Below, one piece after another: positions 38,251-47,564 of a stretch of DNA of 64,000 nt. Both the position numbers and the translations under genes were made by a program. Positions within the stretch are counted from its first letter, which is position 1; every line of letters begins with the position of its first letter. Below the pieces are notes generated by a model. That model worked only from the letters and a program-made list of their open reading frames with translations, searched no databases and was not told the origin of the DNA. This stretch comes from Globisporangium splendens (Eukaryota; Oomycota; Peronosporomycetes; Pythiales; Pythiaceae): positions 496,001 to 560,000 of the forward strand of contig VFIW01000013.1 of NCBI GenBank assembly GCA_006386115.1, given 5' to 3'.

Positions 38251-38499
38251 TCTCCTTTGAGCTTTCTTATCCGATGAGCTACAGCCCGCACTTGCATCAC
38301 ACATACTGCCCACACACGCTGGGTACTTTCTTCGATAGTGAGGTGTTGCCGTTCATGCACTATTCCCACTCTCGTTCTCCATAGCAATACTGGGATCCTT
38401 GATGTGACGATAAACCAAAGTTTCTGTAGTGCTGTCGAGTGTTCCGGAGCAAAGATCGTTGACCTGGCGGGGCTGTGCGGCTAGCAATATGAGGTAGGA

Positions 38500-38760
38500 A
38501 GAGGTTGAGTGCTTGCTCCGTCAATGCTCGGCCCATCCATCGCCCGAGGAAGGCCGTCCACGAGGCTTATGCTCGCTTGCAACTCCACACTATGTGTGAG
38601 ATAGTTTCTTTTGCCTCCCCACATCCGGCGTTGCTTGGGCACGCCGACACCGCCAGGCTCTCAAGTAACAGACGCTTGCCTTCAAAGTGCAGTAAGCACT
38701 GCATTGCCAGTCTATTGCATTGTTTGTTGGCATAATTTGCCTGAGCCAACTGCTCAGCGT
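38500..38760 (-). mobile_element. Remnant of a LINE reverse-transcriptase C-terminus (zinc-knuckle part)
   Basis: The minus strand encodes a stretch with CNRLAMQCLLHFEGKRLL, then CPSNAGCGEAKETISHIVW and SCKRA. This resembles the C-C-H-C zinc-knuckle at the end of non-LTR reverse transcriptases (C..C....ET..H..W.C). A stop follows at once, but coding-like sequence continues beyond it. It is too short for certainty. Confidence 0.45.
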
Positions 38761-39331
38761 ACTGGAGAGACAAGACTTGTCGCGCCAATTGGAAGCATGG
38801 GCGACGGCGCGTTTGTATCTCGATGGAGGTGCACGCGGCAATCCGGGTCCAGGAGGCAGCGGTTGGGCAATCACCTTCCTGAATGAACGCAGCAGTCAAT
38901 GGGAACTCAAAGCATGCGGCTATGCGTACATGGGACCAGAAGTCACGAACAATTGGTGCGAATACAGCACGCTGAAAGATGGCCTGGCATACAGTGCACA
39001 CTCCCTAGAGCATTGTGAAGATAAACTGGAAGTCTTCGGAGATAGCCATATGATTATCGCAGCCCATAGCGGGTTCTCCTCAATACGCCAGACCAAGTTG
39101 CAGCCACTAGCAGATCGGGTAAATCAAATCATCGCCAACTCTGTGTGGACCTCCTGGAATCACACGAAACAAGAACAAAACAAGATGGCCGATCTTCTCG
39201 CCAACATGGCAATGAACTCCAAGAATGCGAAGATACTCACCGACGAATCGCGGGGAAATGATCAAGTTCTTCTGTCCCAAGTCGCAGCTCTGCTCGACAA
39301 TGATATCGGTGCCACACCGTCAAAACTTTGA
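38720..39331 (+). mobile_element. RNase H domain of a LINE-like retroelement
   Basis: An open frame of 203 codons holds a type I RNase H domain: first Asp in LYLDGGARGNPGPGGSGW, Glu in TNNWCEYSTLKDGLAY, second Asp in VFGDSHMIIAAHSG and final Asp in EQNKMADLLANMA. The D-E-D-D set is therefore complete. RNase H digests RNA in RNA-DNA hybrids. Oomycete LINE elements often carry it after the reverse transcriptase. No reverse transcriptase lies upstream on this strand, so the element is 5'-truncated. The copy is followed by a 3' tail (39340-39437) ending in GA repeats. A domesticated RNase H gene is less likely, because the tail is shared with the inverted copy. Confidence 0.75.
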
Positions 39332-39418
39332 AACACCTCACTGTCAGCAGTGTTAATGCGACTCAGGAATGCTTAAACTGTATGTAGATCATAAGTTATT
39401 TAGAATTACCTTCTCTAT

Positions 39419-39437
39419 CGAGAGAGAGAGAGAGAGC
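39419..39437 (+). repeat. GA microsatellite at the element's 3' end
   Basis: A run of GA dinucleotides at the end of the RNase H element. The inverted partner also has a GA run (38136-38146 region). LINEs commonly end in a simple repeat. Confidence 0.7.
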
Positions 39438-39440
39438 CTG

Positions 39441-39985
39441 GGGGAGAAGAGAAGCTCTGAGGTCGAAATCACAAAGTAGCCCAGCTCGTTTAACGGACAA
39501 AGATATGCTGCGAGTGTGTCATTAGCACCTCACCAGAACGCAGAAAGAACTTGAATCACGTATTCCAGCTAAAGAGCCACAAAAAGGACGCGGTGCAGAT
39601 TGGTTTTGCGCCATGCACCAACCAGTCGATTGGAGGAGTGATGCAGTCGGCTAGCAAGAGGCAATGCAGACCTGTGTGACAATGGCGCCTCCTGTGAGAC
39701 AAGGCATTGCAGCCACGCCGCGCGCGTCCAACTGACGCACAAGCGCGAGGCTTTGTTGTGCCGGTGCTGGAATGCGAAGATCACTCGCTATCCGTACCGG
39801 TTGTCCGCGAGAAAAGGACCGTGTGAATGTACTATACCCATACAACTATATTGTCCCTTTCATTAGCATGGTCGTGTTTTGATCTATTGGGCTTTCATAT
39901 CAAGCATACCGCATGACCCTGCATTCAAACGTTCTATCAAACACAGCACGGCGGAGCATTCCCTATTGTCTCTATTGCGAGCTGC
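39441..39985. other. Spacer downstream of copy 7 with dispersed repeat
   Basis: Bases 39571-39735 resemble 43146-43330 (ACCAACCAGTCGAT, then GATGCAGTCGG or GACGCAGTCGG, CAAGAGGC and TTGCAGCCAC in the same order). Both stand about 0.3 kb past the stop of a hydrolase copy. No gene is seen. Confidence 0.5.
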
Positions 39986-41635
39986 CTACAGCAAGCACTC
40001 GAACCATTTCACAGGCTTCTGCGAGTTGTCAAACAGTGCATCGCCGTGGCGGAAAGTGGTGTCCATGTGGTTGAGCTTGGTCACGTAGAACGGACTCGTG
40101 TACGAGTCACCGAAGTTGGATGTAGCAAGGCCACCAGCACAACTCACGTACTCAACGATACCGTCGTTCTCCTTCGACTTGTGGTTAATGACCGAGCCAC
40201 CGAGTTTGTATACCACCTGGTCGAGCGAGAGCAATCCGTCGTACGCATTACTGCACATCGCCGCCGAAACGTACGAGCGGTACGCAGACTGCGCAGCAAC
40301 GTAAGCCGAGTTCAAAGTAGACGACGCGTAGGCTTCACCTTGGTACGCCAGCGACACAGTCGCAGCGTTGGCTGGGCAACGACCGATCAAGTTCGCAACG
40401 GCAGTAATAAATCCGTTCGAGTTTCCATTACATGCATTCTGAAGGTAGTCCGAGCCCATGCTGCCCTTCATTGGACCACTCAGAGCCACCCACGAAGACG
40501 TCGAACTCAACTTGCATCTGCCGTTCGCGATTGCACCAGCGAGCAACAAGTTACCCATCGAGTGAGCGACGATGATCGTGTTGTCAATCGTCTTGGTGGA
40601 TGCGCTGCTCGTGGAGCTCATCGAGATCGACAGGTCACACACTTTCTGTTGTTGAGTGGCACTCGTCCAGGGATAGTCGGCAGTGTTTACCTTGGCAAAC
40701 TTGATGCTCGAGCAGCAAGGTGCATGTTTCGCGATATCATCAAAGTAGTCCGTCGTGTCAGAGAGGCCACTGTTATCAGTCGATCCAAGTCCCTCAAAGA
40801 AGATGCACGGACGCAACTTGCCCTTGCACGTACAACTGGATGCAGAGATCGTCACCGTGGCTTCCTCAGCATTCTCGATGAGTGAGCGAGTAGCGTTCGC
40901 ACTTGCAGCTGGATTCGCACTCGTAGACCAGTGGAACCAGTCAACAACGCCTCCGTCGCCGCAGTCCCATCACCGTCGTCGTCACCACCTTCTCACATGT
41001 CAAAGCAACAGCCGCGTCCACCGATGGAGCCGTGATGCTCACTGGTTCCGACAAGTAGAACGCCTCAATGTCAAGGTCCGACCCAATGATCTTGAAACCA
41101 GCACCCGAACTTGCTTCGCCGCGCACAGTGCGTACGTCTCACCACCAAACGTGATCTTGTACACACTGCCAGCTTCGCAGCTCACTTGCTCGTTGTCAAC
41201 AAGAATACTTCCAATAGGAGTTGCAGCATTGATGGCGCTCACAAGCTCCTGCAGCGGTGCAGTCACCGTTGCTGGTAAGCACGACACCGCCTCCGAGACG
41301 ACTCCGTACGGAGCCGACTGCGTCACCGAGTACGTCACGCCATCGACAAGGGTGTACTTTTGCACCGTCGTGCCATCCACGAACGTCGCCTGACCATTAA
41401 AAGCAATGCTGTTGTTGTCGGAGAGCACCGGGTTCGCGAACACGTCAAACTCCGATGCGCCATTGATGTACATCGTGTTTCGCTTGATCGTGAAGTGGAG
41501 ACGCAGGGACGAAGCAGACTCGAGTCGACGGGCAATATTGCCTTGGTCACCACGGAAGCTTGGGCTAGCGGACACGGCGGAGAGTCCGAGGAAGGAGGTG
41601 AGCGCGAGAACGAGCACGCGAGAGGATTGCCACAT
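39986..41635 (-). pseudogene. Hydrolase-like gene broken by three indels, copy 7
   Basis: It aligns with copies 5, 6 and 8 over the full 549 codons, but carries a 1-nt loss after 41109, a 2-nt gain near 40965 and a 1-nt loss near 40927. The net change is zero, so the C-terminal 289 codons are again in frame. A TGA at 41039-41041 is met first, leaving about 198 residues. The hydrolase half (VAHSMGN, KENDGIVE, LNHMDTTFRHGD) is intact. The promoter is intact too. The N-terminal half is copy 5-like and the C-terminal part copy 8-like. Assembly error between near-identical copies is a possible alternative. Confidence 0.8.
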
Positions 41636-41689
41636 CTTGACTTGGGCAAATCGAACTGGTGAGAGTTGTTGTGGTTGTTGTTGGCGAGC

Positions 41690-41703
41690 AAATTGAAAAG
41701 TGA
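41690..41703 (-). promoter_or_regulatory. Oomycete core promoter of hydrolase copy 7
   Basis: TCACTTTTCAATTT on the minus strand, 54 nt upstream of the ATG at 41635. It is preserved although the gene is broken, which suggests recent inactivation. Confidence 0.7.
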
Positions 41704-43145
41704 GAGTGCAATGGCGAGAATCTGGAAGAGTCGATGCCTTTCCTGTGCTCGCGCGAAGCTCCAGCTGTAAAGAGGCGAGGGACCCAGTCCTATCTTTGCA
41801 TGTGCAGCTCCCAGAGGTGTCACAATGAGGAGCTCTCTGCCGTTGGTTGAAATCGCAGAGTAAATGTACATGTGGGTTGCAGGGTCTAAGAATCAACTCA
41901 TCTTTGCTGATGGCGAGTTACAGCACTCGGTTGCTGTATGGTTTCTTTCTTCTTTCGTTGCACGCTTGAAGATTTCGAACCATGTGGACTTGTCAGCTCC
42001 ACCCGCATGATGTTTTTTGATTGGGGGATGCTCCGCGCGACTGGCCATCACCACACACCGAGTCATTCGTCAGCGCAAAGAAAGGGTTGGTCTCTCTGCT
42101 TCAACTCACACAAACAGTGCTTGGAGTGGATCGATGGCGTCCTTGCATCGCCCCAGCCCTCGCCTATCATAGACCAAACTGAGACTCTCTGAAAGACTTT
42201 TCTGGCATCGCAATGCAAGTGCTTCTGGATTCTGAAGTCCAAAGATGATGCGCCAGCACGTGTGCTAGCTCAGCATACAGTGTTTTCATTTGTACAGACA
42301 TCGTTTGACCCAAGAAGTTTGTGTCTTTACGACTGATTTAAATCATTTAACGATGGGGAACGTAAATGAGCTCGAAATTTGATAATCCTGCAGAGGTTAT
42401 GCCGGTTTGCTCTCAAGTAATGTGTACAGTACGCCTCATTCGTTCGTTCACATGTGTGGCCATTGACCGCATTCAATACGCAAGACGATGCTCAAGGATT
42501 TACAGTGCTCGCTTAATCTGCTTTGGTATGCTGATGGATCCCAATTACCACCGTGAATCAAAATTTAGGTACCCAAGACACGCTGCGAATGTGGGTCTCC
42601 CCTTGCGAATACTGAAATGCTGCGTCGATTTCTCCATGAGGCTGCCCGGCAGTTTGGCAGAAGCATACAGAGTTTGCGAGCGAACCCCGCCTAAATGCCT
42701 CACTCCTTTGTGCGTTGAGGTACAACAGCGCTTCAGTCTGCTGCATTAGTGCTAAGTGTACTGTGTTGCAAGTATGATACAGCCATCTGCGACAAAATTG
42801 TGTCAAAAGCACTGGTGCCAATGCACCGCACAATACTGTGTGCTGAAACAGGTGGCTACACTGGCAAGATGCTGATGAACGAGGCATTCCTCCAAAGGTA
42901 GCAAAATGATTTATAGCATGCTACTATGGCATTAAATGTCATACACGAGGCCAAGCTTGTAGGGAAGGAAAGCAGAATGCGCTACTGTACATGGCAAATA
43001 GCCACAAAAGCTCACTCCTGTTCATCGTGGAGATCCTATGAAGCGAAATCCTAAAGAATTCGGCTGTGCCAGGTCAGCAGCGTACGTAGATGTGCTTTGG
43101 TCTTCACAGAGAAAAAAAAAGTCATCCAGACTGCGTATCCCAAGC

Positions 43146-43330
43146 CAAGAGCCACAAAAAAGGACCAAACTCCGGCTGGCAGCACACTAAGCACCAACCA
43201 GTCGATGGACAAGAGGCAGCGCATCGGCATGACGATGACGCCGTGGGGGGAATGACGCAGTCGGTTTGCAAGAGGCGGTGCGTGCGTGACGATGGTGCAT
43301 GGAGCAAAATGACGCGTTGCAGCCACACTA
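43146..43330. repeat. Downstream dispersed repeat, unit 2
   Basis: It resembles 39571-39735, with the same order of short conserved blocks. It lies about 0.3 kb past the stop of copy 8, as the other unit does past copy 7. It marks a segmental duplication larger than the gene. Confidence 0.55.
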
Positions 43331-43635
43331 CATGCGGCCAAGCGACGAAATCGTGTTTCTTCTTTGCGCTGGGGTTGCAGTGTTGGATAAGATCACTACT
43401 GATGGGAGAGAACGCGCTGGCTGGCTCTCGCATATCAATCCTGTGCATGCGCAGCCAAGCGCAAATTGATGGGATCGTCCTGCACGCCAGTTGGCATGAT
43501 AAATATGACCAACTGCGCAGCTTTAGCAAAAGTTGGGGATGCATTAGTCCCTTTGTTTACACTTGACTACCAGACGACACATTACGAAGGAATAGAACCT
43601 TTTCACGAATTTCTATCCCTCTAACTCCGAACAAC

Positions 43636-45285
43636 TTACAACAAGCACTCGAACCATTTCACAGGCTTCTGCGAGTTGTCAAACAGTGCATCGCCGTGAC
43701 GGAACGCCGTGTCGGCGTGGTTGAGCTTGGTCACGTAGAACGGACTCGTGTGCGTGTTGCTGAACTTGGACGTGGCAAACCCGCCAGCACAACTCACGTA
43801 CTCAACGATACCGTCGTTCTCCTTCGACTTGTGGTTAATGACCGAGCCACCGAGTTTGTATACCACCTGGTCGAGCGAGAGCAATCCGTCGTACGCATTA
43901 CTGCACATCGCCGCCGAAACGTACGAGCGGTACGCAGACTGCGCAGCAACGTAAGCCGAGTTCAAAGTAGACGACGCGTAGGCTTCACCTTGGTACGCCA
44001 GCGACACAGTCGCAGCGTTGGCTGGGCAACGACCGATCAAGTTCGCAACGGCAGTAATAAATCCGTTCGAGTTTCCATTACATGCATTCTGAAGGTAGTC
44101 CGAGCCCATGCTGCCCTTCATTGGACCACTCAGAGCCACCCACGAAGACGTCGAACTCAACTTGCATCTGCCGTTCGCGATTGCACCAGCGAGCAACAAG
44201 TTACCCATCGAGTGAGCGACGATGATCGTGTTGTCAATCGTCTTGGTGGATGCGCTGCTCGTGGAGCTCATCGAGATCGACAGGTCACACACTTTCTGTT
44301 GTTGAGTGGCACTCGTCCAGGGATAGTCGGCAGTGTTTACCTTGGCAAACTTGATGCTCGAGCAGCAAGGTGCATGTTTCGCGATATCATCAAAGTAGTC
44401 CGTCGTGTCAGAGAGGCCACTGTTATCAGTCGATCCAAGTCCCTCAAAGAAGATGCACGGACGCAACTTGCCCTTGCACGTACAACTGGATGCAGAGATC
44501 GTCACCGTGGCTTCCTCAGCATTCTCGATGAGTGAGCGAGTAGCGTTCGCACTTGCAGCTGGAGTCGCACTCGTAGACACAGTGGAACCAGTCAACAACG
44601 CCTCCGTCGCCGCAGTCATCACCGTCGTCGTCACCACCTTCTCACATGTCAAAGCAACAGCCGCGTCCACCGATGGAGCCGTGATGCTCACTGGTTCCGA
44701 CAAGTAGAACGCCTCAATGTCAAGGTCCGACCCAATGATCTTGAAACCAGCACCCGAAGCTTGCTTCGCCGCGCACAGTGCGTACGTCTCACCACCAAAC
44801 GTGATCTTGTACACACTGCCAGCTTCGCAGCTCACTTGTTCATCGGCCGCAAGCACATTGACGACCGGAGTCGCACCGTTGATGGCACTCACGAGTTCCT
44901 GGAGTGGAGCCGTGACTGTGGCTGGCAAGCAAGTAACTGTCTCCGAGACGACTCCGTACGGAGCCGACTGCGTCACCGAGTACGTCACGCCATCGACAAG
45001 GGTGTACTTTTGCACCGTCGTGCCATCCACGAACGTCGCCTGACCATTAAAAGCAATGCTGTTGTTGTCGGAGAGTACCGGGTTCGCGAACACGTCAAAC
45101 TCCGATGCGCCATTGATGTACATCGTGTTTCGCTTGATCGTGAAGTGGAGACGCAGGGACGAAGCAGACTCGAGTCGACGGGCAATATTGCCTTGGTCAC
45201 CACGGAAGCTTGGGCTAGCGGACACGGCGGAGAGTCCGAGGAAGGAGGTGAGCGCGAGAACGAGCACGCGAGAGGATTGCCACAT
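43636..45285 (-). CDS. Secreted alpha/beta-hydrolase-like protein, copy 8
   Basis: A single exon, 549 aa, with signal peptide and full set of motifs (CTCKGKLRPCIFFEG, VAHSMGN, KENDGIVEYVSC, LNHADTAFRHGDALF, KWFECLL). The N-terminal half carries the copy 6 variant (GATPVVNVLAADEQ). The segment AYASSTLNSAYVAAQ is shared only with copy 7, and the end (TSKFSNTHTSPFY) is close to copy 5. The start is at the signal peptide. Confidence 0.87.
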   Translation of the reverse strand: MWQSSRVLVLALTSFLGLSAVSASPSFRGDQGNIARRLESASSLRLHFTIKRNTMYINGASEFDVFANPVLSDNNSIAFNGQATFVDGTTVQKYTLVDGVTYSVTQSAPYGVVSETVTCLPATVTAPLQELVSAINGATPVVNVLAADEQVSCEAGSVYKITFGGETYALCAAKQASGAGFKIIGSDLDIEAFYLSEPVSITAPSVDAAVALTCEKVVTTTVMTAATEALLTGSTVSTSATPAASANATRSLIENAEEATVTISASSCTCKGKLRPCIFFEGLGSTDNSGLSDTTDYFDDIAKHAPCCSSIKFAKVNTADYPWTSATQQQKVCDLSISMSSTSSASTKTIDNTIIVAHSMGNLLLAGAIANGRCKLSSTSSWVALSGPMKGSMGSDYLQNACNGNSNGFITAVANLIGRCPANAATVSLAYQGEAYASSTLNSAYVAAQSAYRSYVSAAMCSNAYDGLLSLDQVVYKLGGSVINHKSKENDGIVEYVSCAGGFATSKFSNTHTSPFYVTKLNHADTAFRHGDALFDNSQKPVKWFECLL

Positions 45286-45350
45286 CTTGAGCTTGATACT
45301 GGTGTAAGCGAGACGACTGGTGGAGGCGGTTGCTGTTGGATGTGGAAAGC

Positions 45351-45364
45351 AAATTGAAAAGTGA
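45351..45364 (-). promoter_or_regulatory. Oomycete core promoter of hydrolase copy 8
   Basis: TCACTTTTCAATTT on the minus strand, 65 nt upstream of the ATG at 45285. The 5' leader between them differs from those of copies 6 and 7. Confidence 0.75.
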
Positions 45365-46089
45365 GAGAGCGAGAAAGATTCGTCCAGAGTTTCAATTTGT
45401 TTTAGTCAGAGCCGATTTTAGTCGCCGCTCTGTGCAGCTGCTATCGTGTCCAGCACCGGTTTTTGGAGGAGGTTATGCAGCTCCATGCCTCATCTATGTG
45501 TCGGGTGTTGCTCTCGGTGCTGTCCCAGTGACAAGCTCCTCAGCAGCTACAGATTTCCCCGTAACTGGGACAGCACACATAAAAGCTTACCCTGTAAAAT
45601 ACGATCGTACATTGACGAGCATATTAGAGAGATAATGAACCCAGCAAGACAAACAACAGTGCATCGATTTCCTGCTGCTACACTACTCGTACGTTGCTTA
45701 ATTGATGCGGTGGTGTTTGTGAGCTCAATCGATATGCACTTGTCACTTTTGTTCACGATTTATGCAAACGCATGGCCATCCCGCTGCGTGAATGGCATTC
45801 AACACCCATGCTTGTTTATTTTCTCTCAGTTGATTTCAGTGCAGTACCCTAATAACTTGTACAATACATTGATCTGACAAAAATGCAATCCTTTCACAGC
45901 TGATATATATCAGGACTTTCCCAGTCACGGGAGAATCTGTAATGGTTGAATGGATGGACGCATGCTAGCTCGTGGGTCCAGCTGATGGTGCGTCAAGCTG
46001 GTTGGTTTGAGCTTCTCCTCGTGAGCCATTCCGAAGTGTAATCAGACTGGACTTGGTCTGCTTCACTCACAGTTCTCTTCGATCTGAGG

Positions 46090-46240
46090 AGATGCTCCGA
46101 GTGGCTGGCCATCAGCACACGCGCTGTGCCAATTGCCAATGTGGAAAGTGCGTGCAATCCGCTCCTCTCTCACACATGTGCACTCTTGCAGTTCTGGAAA
46201 AGAGAGCAGGGGGTGAATGGATGGACACCGCCTTAACGAT
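46090..46240. repeat. Upstream dispersed repeat, unit 3
   Basis: It shares GCTCCGAGTGGCTGGCCATC-like sequence with 42028-42050, and GTGCACTCTTGCAGTT plus GGAAAAGAGA with 32800-32840. It stands about 0.8 kb upstream of copy 8. Confidence 0.5.
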
Positions 46241-47564
46241 CGGCTCCTCCTCTCATCTCCTCTGTGTGACTGGTGCGATTGTGCGTGTGTGGTCCACGGC
46301 TTCAATCGTTCCTGGCGCGCGTTGATGGCAGCACCGTCTGGCGCCAGCAACTGAAGATTCGTTCAGCCACAACGCAGGCAGTTCGAAGTTTGTCCTTCTT
46401 TTGATTCTAAAACTCTGGGTGTCTGAGGTGTGTTCTACTCCATTCTGATTGGCTAACGCAACTGATCAAAGATAAACTGCTCCTCGTTTTTCGAGAACGG
46501 GTGAATTTTGTGAGCTGTATTTGTGTGAACTGTCTGTTTTCTACGCCACTCAGAGAAAGAAAAGATACTTGACAGGGGGGATGAGAAGCCAAGTGAGCGT
46601 TCTACGTACTCCTTGCAGTTGAAGGACGACTCACACAAGCATGCACGCAGAGCGTGCGCGTTGGCGCTATTGATGCTTCGAAGGTTCAAGTGTGCAGAGC
46701 CTCTGCATTTGCTGGCGTTGTGGCGCCAACAGGCGCAATCTCGCGAAAACAAGTGCACGACCTGAGTTACACCGGCGAAGGCATGAAAGCTGCGCTGAAT
46801 GGAAAGTGAGAAGGAAAAGCTTCGAGGATGGAGAAGCCAGATTGCGTCAAGAAGCAATCACCATGGAGATAGGAAAAGATGACTCGCAGTCAGATAAACT
46901 AAAGTTACAATAGTATCTAGAATTGGGAATGAATGAGCTTTTGGCATCTAAAGATTGAGTTTTGTACAGTACTTTGTAGCTTCTCGGGTTTCGAAATGGA
47001 ATCTTTGGTGAGAAATGTGGCAGAAAAGAAGAGGTGGAAGCGGAAGAGACGAGGAGCATATGCACTCGCTAAGTCCGTTTGCTCAGCAGATCGTTGTTCC
47101 ATGCATTCTTTTTCGCGTCGAACCAGACGAAAGAATCTCACGCATCATTTCCTGGAACCTCGTGGAGTCATTCAACATTCGCTCTCTCTCAGAGATCTTT
47201 TGGATCCATTCGTCGATCTTCTTGAAGAGTGCTGACCGGCAACTTGGTCTGGTGACGGCTTCCTGTCACCGCAAGCGAGACACAAGCCTTCAAGTTGTCA
47301 ATTACTCGTTGACTACTGATAATCAACCTGCATGTCGTCTCAGGTAGATTGGCTCAACCTCAACACCGCGGGGTTTCTATTATCAGGCGGCAAGTGACAG
47401 AGTTGGCTGCGCATGAATGCAGTGCGAGTCGTGTGAAAAACGAGAGAACACTCAGCGTTATCGATGAGAGACTCAACAAAATGTGTTCCTGCTACAACAT
47501 GAAGCGAGTAAACGAGCTCAAAGGCACTGCTGAGCAAAGTTTACAGTGCGACACGTGCATGCAC

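Larger units (their letters stand above)
41636..43635. other. Spacer between copies 7 and 8, no gene seen
   Basis: It holds the copy 7 promoter, a partial upstream repeat (42020-42170) and the downstream repeat of copy 8 (43146-43330). Open frames here have no recognisable product. Confidence 0.45.
45286..47564. other. Spacer between copies 8 and 9, no gene seen
   Basis: It holds the copy 8 promoter and the upstream repeat (46090-46240). Several open frames of 60-135 codons exist on both strands, none with a recognisable domain. Confidence 0.45.
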
